The translations under genes were made by a program, and so were the position numbers. A stretch of 35,979 nucleotides of DNA from the NCBI GenBank assembly GCA_025656375.1, contig JAHXHU010000328.1:1-35979 (forward strand). Direction: 5' to 3'. The stretch comes from Candidatus Thiodiazotropha sp. (ex Ustalcina ferruginea). GTDB lineage: Bacteria > Pseudomonadota > Gammaproteobacteria > Chromatiales > Chromatiaceae. This document shows, piece by piece, positions 16,626-26,821 of this stretch. The stretch's first letter is position 1, and each line of letters starts with the position of its first letter. The notes below the pieces were generated by a model, which made no database searches, was not told the origin of the DNA, and saw nothing but the letters and a program-made list of their open reading frames with translations.

Positions 16626-19043
16626 ATGATTCGTAAGCTGTCTCTGGCAGTGGCTGTCGCAACAGCCCTATCACCCATGGGTGCTCTGGCTCTCGGATTG
16701 GGTGAAATACATCCCCAATCGGCGCTCAACCAGACTTTTAAGGCCGATATCGATCTGCTTTCTGTCACCCAGGAAGAACTGCAGGATGTTAGTGTCTCGC
16801 TGGCCTCCCTAGAGGCCTTCAACAAAGCGGGTATGGATAGACCCTTTCTGTTGACCGGCCTGAAGTTCGCTCCTATGTTGTTGCCATCAGGTAAACCGGT
16901 GATATCAATTTCCAGTTCTGATGCCATACGGGAGCCCTTCCTGAATTTCCTGGTTGAAGTGAATTGGCCTAAGGGAAGGTTGGTGCGCGAATATACGGTG
17001 CTGCTGGATCCACCGGTGACGCTAAGACGAGCTCCGCAATCGATCTCTGCCCCAGTCACAAAAACAGCACCTTCTCGCAGCACGGCCATCGCACGAACAG
17101 AGACGGCGAGCTCCTCCATGAGTAGTGGCGATGCCAGAGAATATGGTCCGGTGCGGCCCAATGACAATCTCTGGAAAATCGCGAAGCAGATGCAGCGGTC
17201 AGAGGAGTCTGTCGAGCAGGTGATGATGGCTCTGCAACGCCACAACCCGTCGGCCTTTATCAAAAACAATGTTAATAACCTCAAAGTGGGCAAGATATTG
17301 CGCCTGCCTGAGGATGCCGATGTTACTTCTCTTTCGAAACGTGAGGCCCTTGATGAGTTTCTTGCACAGACACAGGTGTGGCGCTCAGGCCGTGCGGGTG
17401 TCTCTACAAAACCGTCGGTTGACAAGAAGCCCAGTAGAGCCGCGCCAAAAGATGAAGACCGCCTCAAATTAATTTCCGCCAAACCAGTTGCCGGTGAAGC
17501 GGCTGATCGGGAGGGTATGGCTGAATCCAGTAACGAGCTTGACCGACTGCAGCAGGAGATCATGCTTGTCAGGGAGTCCAATGAAGGGGCTCTGCAAGAG
17601 AATGACACATTACGAACCCGCGTTCAGGAGCTCGAGAAACAGATCCAGGATATTCAGCGTCTACTGACACTGAAGAGTGATCAACTCTCTGAGATCCAAA
17701 CGGCCCAAGATATCGCCTCTGAGAAAATGGAGGAGATGGAGTCGGTTGAACCTGTACCTGCAGAAGAGTCGATGCCGGCACCTCTGGAGGCAGAAGTAGT
17801 AGCTGAACCTGAGATTGAGCCACAAGCCGTGGTTGAGGCTGAGATGCCTGTGGTACCGGTTCCAGAAGGTACGGTGATCGAAGAAGTCGATATCGAAGCA
17901 CAAATCGAGGCAGCGCAACAGCCGGTCACAGCTGAAGAGGAAGCTCCAGCGCCAGTGGTTGAGCCGACGCCTGCACCAACAGCCACAGTGAAACCTCCTG
18001 TCACTGCTGAGCAGCCTGTAACACCACCCGTTGTCAAAATGCCACCAAAGAAGGTGTCTTACTTCGATGGCTTGAAAGAGAATAGCAGCCTCCTGAGTAT
18101 AGTCGGGGGTGTCGCAGTCCTGTTGATCGGTCTATTGTGGATGATCATGCGTCGTCGCAAAGAGGCCGAGGCTGAGTTTGCAGAGAGTATATTGGTTTCA
18201 CCTGACAGTGGCGTCGTCGTCAGTGGTAAGGATGATAACAGTTCTCTCACTGCGCCGACCGATGAAACCTCGTTTATGAGTGATTTCTCACCCAGTGATA
18301 TCGACGCATTGCAAGATGAAACAGGTGAAGTAGATCCCTTATCCGAAGCTGATGTCTATATAGCGTATGGTCGTTATCAACAAGCCGAAGAGCTGATAAA
18401 GCAGGCGATTGATAAATTTCCGGAGCGGGAAGAGCTCAAACACAAATTGGTTGAGATCTACTTTTCTGCTAAAAAGCCAAGTGAATTCACATCGCTTGCC
18501 CAAGAGTTGCACGATACAGGTATAGAGGATAGACAGCCTGATGCCTGGTCGAAAATAACCGCTATGGGTCAAGAGTTGGATCCTGCCCATGCATTGTTTG
18601 CTGGTGCGGCGGGAATGGCTGCCGGTGCTACTCTTTCTGGTGCTGATGATTTGGATGACTTGGGGCTGGACCTCAGTTCGGAGTCTCTAGGTGGCATGGA
18701 CGAGCAGCCTCGGATTGAGGCATTACAACAAGCATCCGAAGTTGAGATCGATTCAATGGATAACCTCGATCTAGAAAGCATAGAAAAGGAGTTGGAGGGT
18801 CTCTCTTCCGATCTGGATAACGAAGATTCGGAACTTGATGAGCTGAGCTTGTTACACAGTCATAGCGAAAATCTGGATCTTGACTCTACTGATGAGATTA
18901 CGACCAAATTGGATCTCGCCCGTGCCTATATCGATATGGGTGATAATGAAGGTGCAAAAGGTATCCTCGAAGAAGTTGCCAGCGAAGGCAGTGAACTGCA
19001 GCAGAAAGAGGCCGAGGAGTTATTGAATAATCTCGGTGCCTGA
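16626..19043 (+). CDS. fimV: FimV-like polar hub / peptidoglycan-binding protein
   Basis: An 805-residue inner-membrane protein of the FimV/TspA family, which organises cell poles and affects type IV pilus assembly and twitching in relatives. In order: a signal peptide ending near ALA (residue 22) with a conserved mature start GLGEIHPQSALNQTFKADI; a periplasmic domain with a LysM motif (about 172-235, GPVRPNDNLWKIAKQM); a coiled coil (about 300-365); a long Pro/Glu/Val-rich linker (about 375-475); one transmembrane helix (about 490-509, LLSIVGGVAVLLIGLLWMIM); and an acidic cytoplasmic tail with TPR-like repeats ending in the FimV C-terminal motif TKLDLARAYIDMGDNEGAKG. A perfect ribosome-binding site precedes it. 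truA follows, as in most relatives. Confidence 0.92.
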   Translation: MIRKLSLAVAVATALSPMGALALGLGEIHPQSALNQTFKADIDLLSVTQEELQDVSVSLASLEAFNKAGMDRPFLLTGLKFAPMLLPSGKPVISISSSDAIREPFLNFLVEVNWPKGRLVREYTVLLDPPVTLRRAPQSISAPVTKTAPSRSTAIARTETASSSMSSGDAREYGPVRPNDNLWKIAKQMQRSEESVEQVMMALQRHNPSAFIKNNVNNLKVGKILRLPEDADVTSLSKREALDEFLAQTQVWRSGRAGVSTKPSVDKKPSRAAPKDEDRLKLISAKPVAGEAADREGMAESSNELDRLQQEIMLVRESNEGALQENDTLRTRVQELEKQIQDIQRLLTLKSDQLSEIQTAQDIASEKMEEMESVEPVPAEESMPAPLEAEVVAEPEIEPQAVVEAEMPVVPVPEGTVIEEVDIEAQIEAAQQPVTAEEEAPAPVVEPTPAPTATVKPPVTAEQPVTPPVVKMPPKKVSYFDGLKENSSLLSIVGGVAVLLIGLLWMIMRRRKEAEAEFAESILVSPDSGVVVSGKDDNSSLTAPTDETSFMSDFSPSDIDALQDETGEVDPLSEADVYIAYGRYQQAEELIKQAIDKFPEREELKHKLVEIYFSAKKPSEFTSLAQELHDTGIEDRQPDAWSKITAMGQELDPAHALFAGAAGMAAGATLSGADDLDDLGLDLSSESLGGMDEQPRIEALQQASEVEIDSMDNLDLESIEKELEGLSSDLDNEDSELDELSLLHSHSENLDLDSTDEITTKLDLARAYIDMGDNEGAKGILEEVASEGSELQQKEAEELLNNLGA

Positions 19044-19066
19044 CAGCAACGTCATCTAACGTCAGG

Positions 19067-19097
19067 GGGGCGCACTGGGTGCGCCCCTTTTTTATTT
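19067..19097 (+). terminator. Rho-independent terminator after fimV
   Basis: GGGGCGCA (19067-19074) pairs with TGCGCCCC (19080-19087) across a 5-base loop, followed by TTTTTTATTT. It ends only about 12 bases before the truA start, so truA needs read-through or a promoter inside or near this stretch. Confidence 0.9.
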
Positions 19098-19108
19098 CAG
19101 GGTGGTGC

Positions 19109-19891
19109 ATGAAGATAGCACTTGGAGTGGAATACGATGGCAGCGCATTTCACGGCTGGCAGTTCCAGGGGGATGTTCGTAGTGTACAGGAGTTATTGCA
19201 GCTCGCGCTTTCCAGGGTTGCCGATCATGATGTCACTGTACATTGTGCCGGACGTACTGATAGTGGTGTCCATGCCACTGGCCAAGTGGTCCATTTCGAA
19301 ACCGGTGCACACCGATCCATCAGGTCCTGGGTCTTAGGGAGTAACACCAATCTTCCTGATGATACCAGTATCAGTTGGGCCAAACAGGTGCCAGACACGT
19401 TTCATGCTCGCTTTTCTGCCGTTGGGCGGCACTATCGCTATCTGATCCTGAATCAGCAGTTTCGCTCGGCGCTATGGCGCAAACGCGCAGTTTGGATTCA
19501 CCAGCCATTGGATGAGTCTCGTATGCATATCGCGGCTCAAAAGCTTGTAGGCGCCCATGATTTCTCTTCTTATCGTGCGTTAGGCTGCCAAGCTAAACAC
19601 CCTGTCAGAACCATCCATAGTGTGGCTGTCAAACGACAAGGTAGCTTTGTGAGCATCGAGGTACATGCCAATGCCTTTCTGCACCATATGGTAAGAAATA
19701 TCGCCGGTGTACTCATTGCTATAGGCAAAGGAGAACAGGCCGTGTCATGGGCAGAAGAGGTACTCTGCTTGCGTGACCGTACCCTGGGTGGCGTCACGGC
19801 TCCCCCGCAAGGACTCTACCTTACCAAGGTTGATTACCCGGCAGAGTTTGATATTCCAGAATCCGCAGGTGCATCGCAGATCAATGATTAA
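19109..19891 (+). CDS. truA: tRNA pseudouridine(38-40) synthase
   Basis: A 260-residue enzyme that converts uridines 38-40 in tRNA anticodon stems to pseudouridine. The start MKIALGVEYDGSAFHGWQ, the catalytic aspartate D51 in CAGRTDSGVHATGQV, FHARFSAVGRHYRYLI, and FLHHMVRNIAGVLIAIG near the end are diagnostic. Upstream in-frame GTG at 19079 lies inside the fimV terminator, so ATG 19109 is the start. Gene order fimV-truA-trpF is conserved in gammaproteobacteria. Confidence 0.96.
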   Translation: MKIALGVEYDGSAFHGWQFQGDVRSVQELLQLALSRVADHDVTVHCAGRTDSGVHATGQVVHFETGAHRSIRSWVLGSNTNLPDDTSISWAKQVPDTFHARFSAVGRHYRYLILNQQFRSALWRKRAVWIHQPLDESRMHIAAQKLVGAHDFSSYRALGCQAKHPVRTIHSVAVKRQGSFVSIEVHANAFLHHMVRNIAGVLIAIGKGEQAVSWAEEVLCLRDRTLGGVTAPPQGLYLTKVDYPAEFDIPESAGASQIND

Positions 19892-19960
19892 TGTAATTTG
19901 TCGTCATCTTATATTGGACTCTAGACATGACATTAAGGATGTTGTTTGTCGTAGCACAAG

Positions 19961-19991
19961 CGATCGGCATGCTGTATCTTCCTGCTGATCG
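19961..19991. other. Stem-loop in the truA-trpF gap
   Basis: CGATCGGCA pairs with TGCTGATCG (nine pairs, one G-U) across a 13-base loop. There is no T tract. The surrounding 241-base gap holds no other supported feature. Confidence 0.35.
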
Positions 19992-20132
19992 TTCTAGAAT
20001 CTCAATTGGCCACTATCTACTCTGTAAATCACTTTAATGACATGGATTTTTTGACGGTTAAAGGGTTACATCGATTGGCTGAACGGTGTTACGCCGCCAA
20101 TGCGTCCTTCACGGTGTTCAACTGAGGTTTCC

Positions 20133-20762
20133 ATGATCATGAGAACCCGGATAAAAATATGTGGTATCACGCGAGTGGAAGATGCTGCTGATGCTGTCCG
20201 ACACGGTGCTGATGCGATCGGATTGGTGTTTTACCCCCCCAGTCCTCGGGCAATATCTCTCAGACAGGCGCAGGCCATTGTGAAAACCCTGCCGCCATTT
20301 GTTACAGTGGTGGGTCTTTTTGTGGATGAGGCGCGCTCACAGATCGAACGTTTTATCCGTGAGGTGCCTATCGATCTGCTGCAGTTCCATGGACATGAAA
20401 CCGCGGCGGACTGCAGTGGTTATGGCCGGCCCTGGATTAAAGCGGTTAGGATGCGAGAGGGGATTGACCTGGCTATAGTTGAGCGTGATTTTAATCATGC
20501 TTCAGGGTTATTACTCGATAGCTATCAAGTGGGGGTACCAGGTGGTACAGGGCAGTGCTTCGACTGGAGCAGGATCTCGCCAGCCTTGGCTTCAAAGGTC
20601 ATTCTTGCGGGTGGCCTCAATCCGCAGAATGTGGTTCAGGCGATAAGACAGGTGCATCCCTATGCAGTGGATGTCAGCGGTGGCGTTGAAGTAGCGAAAG
20701 GAGTGAAAGATGCCGCAAAGATTGAGGCCTTCATTGCAGGAGTAAAGCGTGGCGATAACTGA
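20133..20762 (+). CDS. trpF: Phosphoribosylanthranilate isomerase
   Basis: A 209-residue single-domain TIM-barrel enzyme that isomerises N-(5-phosphoribosyl)anthranilate in tryptophan synthesis. Signatures are [13 protein letters not shown] (catalytic Cys), [43 protein letters not shown] (catalytic Asp) and [11 protein letters not shown], then AVDVSGGVE. The start is set at ATG 20133, which has GAGG five bases upstream; ATG 20139 is a possible alternative. The upstream in-frame ATG at 20100 lacks family support. It is not fused to trpC, in keeping with the trpF-trpB-trpA arrangement. It overlaps trpB by 14 bases. Confidence 0.95.
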   Translation: MIMRTRIKICGITRVEDAADAVRHGADAIGLVFYPPSPRAISLRQAQAIVKTLPPFVTVVGLFVDEARSQIERFIREVPIDLLQFHGHETAADCSGYGRPWIKAVRMREGIDLAIVERDFNHASGLLLDSYQVGVPGGTGQCFDWSRISPALASKVILAGGLNPQNVVQAIRQVHPYAVDVSGGVEVAKGVKDAAKIEAFIAGVKRGDN

Positions 20763-21963
20763 AAATATCATTGGGGCACTACCTGACGAACGGGGGCATT
20801 TTGGGCCATACGGAGGGCTGTTCGTGCCTGAGGCGCTGATGGAGCCATTGGAAGAGTTACGCGTCGCTTACAAACATTACATGGGGGATGAGAATTTTCT
20901 GAGGGAGTTGGACGAGGATCTCGCTAACTATGTTGGACGCCCATCCCCTATCTACCATGCCAGACGCTGGAGCGAGCAGTTGGGTGGTGCACAGATCTAC
21001 CTGAAACGAGAGGATCTGAATCACACAGGTGCGCATAAGGTGAACAACACTGTCGGACAGGCTCTTCTCGCCCGGCATATGGGTAAGCGTCGTATCATCG
21101 CTGAAACAGGCGCAGGCCAACATGGGGTGGCCAGTGCGACAGTCGCCGCCAGACTCGGGTTGGAGTGCGTAGTCTATATGGGGGCTGTGGATATCGTTCG
21201 GCAGGAGGCAAACGTCTATCGTATGCGTCTGCTTGGGGCAGAAGTGAGAGCGGTCGAGTCTGGTTCTAAAACGCTCAAGGATGCCCTTAACGAAGCGATG
21301 CGTGACTGGGTGACGAATGTAGATAACACTTTTTACATCATTGGCACGGTGGCCGGGCCTCATCCTTATCCGGCAATGGTGCGTGACTTTCAATCAATCA
21401 TTGGCAGAGAGGCGCGTACCCAGATGCCACACCAGGCAGGTCACCAGCCAGATGCACTGGTAGCCTGTGTGGGTGGTGGCTCAAACGCTATCGGTCTTTT
21501 CTATCCCTATTTGGATGATCAAGGGGTTGCTATTTATGGTGTTGAGGCTGCCGGCAACGGTCTGGAAACGGGGCAACATGCTGCCCCCCTCTGTGCCGGC
21601 AAACCAGGGGTGTTACATGGCAATCGTACCTATCTGATGGAAGATGCTGATGGTCAGATCATTGAGACCCACTCTATTTCTGCAGGATTGGACTATCCGG
21701 GTGTCGGACCTGAACATGCCTGGTTGAAAGACAGTGGGCGCGCCAACTACGTCGCTGTAACAGACGATCAAGCACTCGCTGCATTCCATGATTTGACACG
21801 TATAGAGGGAATAATCCCAGCGCTTGAGTCGAGCCATGCCCTTGCCTATGCCAGTCAACTGGCAACAACCATGAGACCTGATCAGATAATTCTGGTTAAT
21901 CTCTCGGGACGAGGTGATAAAGATATGCATACCGTTGCCGCGAGGGAGGGCATTCGTCTATGA
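20749..21963 (+). CDS. trpB: Tryptophan synthase beta chain
   Basis: A 404-residue PLP enzyme that joins indole and serine to make tryptophan. The PLP lysine is K97 in [16 protein letters not shown], and the phosphate-binding loop GGGSNAIG is near residue 243. [20 protein letters not shown] near the N-terminus and [12 protein letters not shown] near the C-terminus are typical. It starts with GTG inside the end of trpF (14-base overlap), and its stop overlaps the trpA start (ATGA), indicating translational coupling so that alpha and beta subunits are made in step. Confidence 0.98.
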   Translation: MAITENIIGALPDERGHFGPYGGLFVPEALMEPLEELRVAYKHYMGDENFLRELDEDLANYVGRPSPIYHARRWSEQLGGAQIYLKREDLNHTGAHKVNNTVGQALLARHMGKRRIIAETGAGQHGVASATVAARLGLECVVYMGAVDIVRQEANVYRMRLLGAEVRAVESGSKTLKDALNEAMRDWVTNVDNTFYIIGTVAGPHPYPAMVRDFQSIIGREARTQMPHQAGHQPDALVACVGGGSNAIGLFYPYLDDQGVAIYGVEAAGNGLETGQHAAPLCAGKPGVLHGNRTYLMEDADGQIIETHSISAGLDYPGVGPEHAWLKDSGRANYVAVTDDQALAAFHDLTRIEGIIPALESSHALAYASQLATTMRPDQIILVNLSGRGDKDMHTVAAREGIRL

Positions 21964-22769
21964 GTCTGATCAGCAGGAGATTTGCTCAACTCAAGGCACG
22001 GGGTAAGAAGGCGTTGATACCCTTTATCACTGCCGGAGATCCCATTCCGGAGATTACTGTGGATTTGATGCATGATTTGGTTTCTGCAGGTGCCGATCTC
22101 ATCGAACTGGGAGTACCCTTTTCAGACCCAATGGCGGATGGGCCGGTTATTCAACGGGCTAGCGAACGCGCATTGGAATACCATGTCAGTCTGCGGGATG
22201 TGTTGGAGATGGTCTCTCTGTTCAGGCAGCTGGATGCAGAGACACCTGTGATACTGATGGGATATCTTAATCCTATCGAAGTGATGGGTTATGAACATTT
22301 TGCTGACCAGGCGGCAAATGCCGGTGTGGATGGCTTACTGATTGTTGATATCCCTCCGGAAGAGGGAGAGGAGCTACAACGGATATTTAAAGCTAAATCG
22401 ATTGATCAGGTTTTTCTTGTGGCTCCCACCAGTACACCTGATCGAATCCAGCGTATTTGTGATGTGTCAGGTGGCTTCGTCTATTATGTTTCAGTTAAGG
22501 GTGTCACTGGTGCCAGCCACCTGGATCTGAAATCTGTGGAGCATAAGCTAGCAGAGATTCGTAGCAGAACCGATCTGCCTGTTGGCGTAGGTTTTGGTAT
22601 AAAGGATGCGCAAACTGCCGCTGCTGTATCACGACTAGCGGATGCCGTGGTGGTAGGCAGTGCTTTGGTTTCCCGTGTTGAAGCCCTGGCTGATGAGCCT
22701 GAAAAAATCGGTGCCTCCTTGCGGGAAGTGATTTCATCGATGAGACAGGCGATGGATAAGGTAGACTAG
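21960..22769 (+). CDS. trpA: Tryptophan synthase alpha chain
   Basis: A 269-residue TIM-barrel enzyme that cleaves indole-3-glycerol phosphate to indole, which is channelled to TrpB. Catalytic residues E49 and D60 lie in [20 protein letters not shown]. Other signatures are [27 protein letters not shown] and [14 protein letters not shown]. Start and length are standard, with an ATGA overlap with trpB. trpE, trpG, trpD and trpC are not in the window. Confidence 0.97.
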   Translation: MSLISRRFAQLKARGKKALIPFITAGDPIPEITVDLMHDLVSAGADLIELGVPFSDPMADGPVIQRASERALEYHVSLRDVLEMVSLFRQLDAETPVILMGYLNPIEVMGYEHFADQAANAGVDGLLIVDIPPEEGEELQRIFKAKSIDQVFLVAPTSTPDRIQRICDVSGGFVYYVSVKGVTGASHLDLKSVEHKLAEIRSRTDLPVGVGFGIKDAQTAAAVSRLADAVVVGSALVSRVEALADEPEKIGASLREVISSMRQAMDKVD

Positions 22770-22878
22770 TGTCGGTGATGGCGTTAGTCCAGGTTTTGGA
22801 TAGGGGCTGTTAACATCCCTCAGAATCGTTGGATTCGGGTATATCGGGTATATAAAGAGATAAAGGTCGAATACATCT

Positions 22879-23739
22879 ATGAGTTGGTTTGAAAAATTGA
22901 TGCCAAGCCGCATCCGTACGGATGCCGGACACAAGCGTGCGGTACCCGAAGGCTTGTGGGCCAAGTGTCCTGGATGCAGCGCAATTCTCTACCGGGCCGA
23001 GATGGAGAGGAATCTCGATGTCTGTCCCAAATGTAACTACCATAACCGGATCGGTGCCCGACGGCGTCTGGAGACCTTTCTTGATCCGGAGCCCCGGGAG
23101 GAGATCGGCACCAATTTGGAATCGGTTGATCCTCTGAAGTTCAAGGATAGTAAGAAGTACAGGGAGCGTCTCAGCCAGGCACAGAAAAGCTCCGGCGAGA
23201 AGGATGCCTTGGTGTCCATGCGTGGCCAGCTGAAAGGGATAGACCTGGTTGTGACAGCATTTGAGTTCAGTTTTATGGGTGGATCGATGGGTTCTGTGGT
23301 TGGTGAGCGTTTCGTGCGTGGCGTCAACATGGCCCTTGAACGGCATACTACCCTGGTCTGCTTCTCAGCAAGCGGTGGAGCACGAATGCAGGAGTCCTTG
23401 TTCTCTTTAATGCAGATGGCCAAGACCAGCGCTGCCCTGGAACGTCTGCAAAAACGTGGCTTACCCTTTATATCTGTCATGACCGATCCAACTATGGGTG
23501 GTGTCTCGGCCAGCCTGGCAATGTTGGGTGATATCAATGTAGCTGAGCCGAATGCCTTGATCGGATTTGCGGGTCCACGGGTCATCGAGCAGACGGTGCG
23601 AGAAAAACTGCCGGAAGGTTTTCAGCGCAGTGAGTTTCTGCTCGACCATGGCGCCATTGATATGATTATCGACCGACGGGATATGCGAGATCGTATTGCC
23701 GATCTGATCAGTATCCTGATGAGTAAACCAAGGGCTTGA
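22879..23739 (+). CDS. accD: Acetyl-CoA carboxylase carboxyltransferase, beta subunit
   Basis: A 286-residue subunit which, with AccA, transfers the carboxyl group from biotin to acetyl-CoA to form malonyl-CoA. The N-terminal zinc ribbon is visible as CPGC (C30, C33) and CPKC (C49, C52). The carboxyltransferase core includes [52 protein letters not shown] and [20 protein letters not shown]. Start and length are typical. A direct repeat (CGGGTATAT twice) lies just upstream. trpA-accD-folC order is conserved in gammaproteobacteria. Confidence 0.97.
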   Translation: MSWFEKLMPSRIRTDAGHKRAVPEGLWAKCPGCSAILYRAEMERNLDVCPKCNYHNRIGARRRLETFLDPEPREEIGTNLESVDPLKFKDSKKYRERLSQAQKSSGEKDALVSMRGQLKGIDLVVTAFEFSFMGGSMGSVVGERFVRGVNMALERHTTLVCFSASGGARMQESLFSLMQMAKTSAALERLQKRGLPFISVMTDPTMGGVSASLAMLGDINVAEPNALIGFAGPRVIEQTVREKLPEGFQRSEFLLDHGAIDMIIDRRDMRDRIADLISILMSKPRA

Positions 23740-23805
23740 ACAAACAGTTTCAGGTATCGGTTTGCTGCATCCATCAAGCATAAGCTGGTTGCAGGGTTAA
23801 CAGTC

Positions 23806-25077
23806 ATGCGCTTTGATACGCTGGATCAGTGGCTCGACTGGCAAACCACCCTACACCCGAAAGAGATTGAATTGGGCCTGGATCGGGTTATTGCCGTATG
23901 GCAGCGACTGCAGCCAGAGGGCCTGCACTCAAAGGTTGTCACAATTGCAGGTACCAATGGCAAAGGATCCAGTGTGGCCATGCTGGAGACCATCTACCGC
24001 CAGGCAGGTTTTAGTGTAGGCGCCTACACCTCTCCCCATCTGGTTCACTACAATGAACGCATCCGGTTGAATGGTGTGGCCGTTTCCGATCAGCAACTGT
24101 GCCATGCCTTTGAGGCCATTGATCAGGCCCGGGGTCGAGTGAGTTTAACCTACTTTGAATTCGCTACCCTTGCGGCATTGATCATATATGCAGCCGAAAA
24201 AACCGATCTGGTCATCTTGGAAGTGGGTCTTGGAGGGCGTCTTGATGCAGTGAACATTATCGATACAGATGTAGCGTTAATCACTACTATCGATTTGGAT
24301 CATACTGATTTGCTAGGAGACGACCGTGAAGCAATAGGTCGAGAGAAGGCAGGAATAATCCGTCCCTACAGGCCGGTGGTACTGGGGGATCGAGAAATGC
24401 CTCGCTCAGTATCTGAGCAGGCCGAACAACTTCAGACAGAGGTCTATTTGTCGGGCCGCGAATTTGATTTTGATCTGCATAAGGATGGTTGGCAGTGGTC
24501 GGGGCCAGATGCTGTAAAGCAGTTACTGCCTGTTCCGAATCTAAGTGGGAGTAAACAGTTAGTCAATGCCAGTGCTGTGGTAATGGTCTGCCAGCTTCTG
24601 CAGGACGTTTTCCCGCTAAGTTGGGAGCTCATTGCGAACGGATTACAACAAGTCAGACTGCCTGGACGGTTACAATGGGTGCCAGGCAACCCCAGTCTTC
24701 TCCTGGATGTGGCGCATAACAGGCAGTCACTGGAAACGCTTTGTGAGGCGTTGGATAGACTGGACTGCCAGGGCCACATTCATGCCCTGTTCGGAATGTT
24801 GAGGGATAAGGATGTCGCTGCTGTAGCCGATATACTTGGGCCGCGAATTACTAGTTGGTATCTGCTTGATTTGCCGGGAGAGAGGGGACGCTCGGCTAAA
24901 CAATTGGCCATCGCGCTACGGCAGGCAGGAGTGAATAAACCCATCAATTGCTTCCATGCATTTCCCCAGGCCTATCAAGCATGCCGAGATGAGGTACACT
25001 CTCAAGACCTGATTCTGGTGTTCGGATCCTTTCTGATTGTCGGAGAGGCGATGGGATATTTGGACTTACTAACCTGA
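23806..25077 (+). CDS. folC: Folylpolyglutamate / dihydrofolate synthase
   Basis: A 423-residue ATP-dependent ligase of the Mur-ligase fold that makes dihydrofolate from dihydropteroate and adds glutamates to folates. The P-loop is GTNGKGSS at residues 49-56, and SVGAYTSPHLVHYNERIRLNG and LEVGLGGRLDAVNII are family marks, as are the metal-binding DLDHTDLLGDDREAIGREKA and C-terminal LLDVAHN and FGMLRDKD. It follows accD by 66 bases and precedes the SPOR gene, the usual gammaproteobacterial order. Confidence 0.96.
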   Translation: MRFDTLDQWLDWQTTLHPKEIELGLDRVIAVWQRLQPEGLHSKVVTIAGTNGKGSSVAMLETIYRQAGFSVGAYTSPHLVHYNERIRLNGVAVSDQQLCHAFEAIDQARGRVSLTYFEFATLAALIIYAAEKTDLVILEVGLGGRLDAVNIIDTDVALITTIDLDHTDLLGDDREAIGREKAGIIRPYRPVVLGDREMPRSVSEQAEQLQTEVYLSGREFDFDLHKDGWQWSGPDAVKQLLPVPNLSGSKQLVNASAVVMVCQLLQDVFPLSWELIANGLQQVRLPGRLQWVPGNPSLLLDVAHNRQSLETLCEALDRLDCQGHIHALFGMLRDKDVAAVADILGPRITSWYLLDLPGERGRSAKQLAIALRQAGVNKPINCFHAFPQAYQACRDEVHSQDLILVFGSFLIVGEAMGYLDLLT

Positions 25078-25215
25078 ATGTCGCCTAACCTACGGTCGGG
25101 TTAGTATAATGAAGGTTATCGAGAATTGAGCTGATATACTTGGCTGATTACGGCGCTGATCTAAAGCATGGCCGGTGCCGGGTGATTTGTTGAACAGTTA
25201 GATGGAAAAGTAGAT

Positions 25216-25800
25216 ATGGCCCTGGAGGAGAGACTTAAACAGCGATTGCTGGGAGGTGCAGTGCTCGTTGCTCTGATTGTGGTATTTGTGCCCATGCTGA
25301 TTGATGATCCGGTTGAAACTCAGATAGTCTCCGATCACACCATTCCTGCAAAACCTCCCATTAAGGAGCGGGCAGCTGTTCAGATTGTTCCGCAAACAAA
25401 ATCTGAGAAATCAACTCCCAGTAAAGTAACTCCAAGGGTAGAGCCTAAGCGGGTTCCCGTTTCGAAACCGGTTCCCGAAGCTACGCCTCGGCCTCAGTCT
25501 AAGCCAAAGCCAAAGCCAAAGCCAAAGAGTGAAGTGCCAGCCGCTAAAGGTAAGTCTTCACCAACTGCCTGGATGATTCAGGTAGCTAGCCTGACCAATG
25601 AGCAGAATGCACAAAAGCTGGTTGCCCGTTTACGAAAAGCCGATCTGCCAGCGCAGATGGAGAGGGTGAAACTGGATGGTAAACAACACTACCGTGTCAG
25701 GGTTGGGCCGGAGGTAGATCACAGATTGGCAGAGAAGATGCTTGCTAAGATAAAGAAAACGTTCAAGCTGTATCCTAAACTGATGCGATACCCGGAATAG
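25216..25800 (+). CDS. dedD: SPOR domain protein (DedD-like)
   Basis: A 194-residue single-pass membrane protein. A short cytoplasmic start (MALEERLKQRLLGGAVLVAL) leads into one transmembrane helix (about 11-30), then a Pro/Lys-rich periplasmic linker. The linker includes a KPKPKPKPK run encoded by tandem AAGCCA-type repeats (about 25501-25527). The C-terminal SPOR domain (about 117-192) starts WMIQVASLTNEQNAQKLV. SPOR domains bind denuded peptidoglycan at the septum, so a role in cell division is likely. It sits in the usual dedD slot after folC, but cvpA and purF do not follow. Confidence 0.9.
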   Translation: MALEERLKQRLLGGAVLVALIVVFVPMLIDDPVETQIVSDHTIPAKPPIKERAAVQIVPQTKSEKSTPSKVTPRVEPKRVPVSKPVPEATPRPQSKPKPKPKPKSEVPAAKGKSSPTAWMIQVASLTNEQNAQKLVARLRKADLPAQMERVKLDGKQHYRVRVGPEVDHRLAEKMLAKIKKTFKLYPKLMRYPE

Positions 25801-25832
25801 ATAAGGAGATTTCCACACGAGTGGGGAGAGAG

Positions 25833-26777
25833 ATGAATATCGCTGCACAGGCACAAGCCTATCTTAATGACTGGATGGCAGAAAAACCGACCCCCAAGTG
25901 GTTGGAGAAACTCCTTTCAAGACAACTACCTCTGGCTGCCGCACTGCTACTGCTGTTACTGATAGGCTGGAGGATGGCGGATCTGACCTGGCGTTTGATA
26001 CCTGAACCTGAGATTCAACAACAAGTCCGTCCTCTCAGTGCCTCTAAATCTACATCCGGCAACAGAGATCCAGCCAGCACTAACCAGCTCGAAAAAGTGG
26101 CAAAACTACATCTGTTCGGTATTGCGGGTGCAACCAAACCGAAAAAGGCTATCGATAAGAAGGCACCGGATACCCGGCTAAATCTGACCCTGCACGGTGT
26201 TTTTGTATCCGCACAAACAAATAAAGGAGAAGCCATCATTGGAACCTCCGGGTCGGCGCAAAAATACTATAAGGTCGGCAGTGCGGTGATGTCGGGTGTC
26301 ACCTTACAGGCTGTGTTTGAGGATCGGGTGGTTTTATTGAGAAATGGTCAATCTGAGGTATTGCGTTTTCCTGAAATCTCTAACAAAAGTTCCCCCTCGG
26401 TTTCTAGAACCACTAGAAAATCCAAAAGTACAGTTGCCCCGGGTTCAAATGTCCCCCCAGTTTCTAGAAGAAATCTCAGCCGTTATCGAGAGATGTTGAG
26501 AAACGAGCCATTAAAAATATTTGAACATGTCCGCTTCGTGCCAGTCAGGTCGAGAGAGGGTATGAAAGGCTACCGTGTCTTACCGCAAAAGAACCGTGAG
26601 CTCTACAATCAGTTGGGTGTGCGTCCTTCCGATCTGGTGACCTCTGTCAACGGTATACCATTGTCTAATGACAAAGAGGCCATGAAACTGATTGAAAAAC
26701 TAAAAGATGCACAGTCGATACAGGTTGAGATCGTACGCAATGGCCAACCTCAATCACTCAGTTTCGATTTGAATTAG
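25833..26777 (+). CDS. gspC: Type II secretion GspC-like protein (with PDZ-like domain)
   Basis: A 314-residue inner-membrane protein. One transmembrane helix (about 31-47, LPLAAALLLLLLIGW) precedes a periplasmic HR domain (about 80-185, LEKVAKLHLFGIAG and LNLTLHGVFVS) and a C-terminal PDZ-like domain (about 225-312, YRVLPQKNRELYNQLGVRPSD, VTSVNGIPLSNDKEAM). This matches GspC, which links the inner-membrane platform to the GspD secretin. The frame is open to GTG 25821, but ATG 25833 with GGGGAGAG just upstream is better. No gspD or other secretion gene follows; the next gene is on the opposite strand. Either the rest of the system lies elsewhere, as in some gammaproteobacteria, or this gene is orphaned. 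Confidence 0.87.
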   Translation: MNIAAQAQAYLNDWMAEKPTPKWLEKLLSRQLPLAAALLLLLLIGWRMADLTWRLIPEPEIQQQVRPLSASKSTSGNRDPASTNQLEKVAKLHLFGIAGATKPKKAIDKKAPDTRLNLTLHGVFVSAQTNKGEAIIGTSGSAQKYYKVGSAVMSGVTLQAVFEDRVVLLRNGQSEVLRFPEISNKSSPSVSRTTRKSKSTVAPGSNVPPVSRRNLSRYREMLRNEPLKIFEHVRFVPVRSREGMKGYRVLPQKNRELYNQLGVRPSDLVTSVNGIPLSNDKEAMKLIEKLKDAQSIQVEIVRNGQPQSLSFDLN

Positions 26778-26821
26778 GGCCTGTTACTAGCCAATTTCTC
26801 GGGTTAGTAAGTATTTTGAGC

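Noticed and set aside
16505-17608. Long minus-strand open frame (367 codons) opposite fimV.
   Set aside because: It lies antisense to the start of a well-supported fimV, has a Ser/Arg-rich composition typical of a shadow frame, and has no recognisable domain.
20041-20132. Possible trp attenuator or leader peptide before trpF.
   Set aside because: No run of Trp codons, no paired terminator/antiterminator hairpins and no T tract are visible; only one unrelated stem-loop lies further upstream.
25501-25527. Tandem AAGCCA-type repeats as a possible contingency locus.
   Set aside because: The repeats are short, a multiple of three and encode a Lys-Pro linker common in such SPOR proteins, so a length change would not shift the frame.
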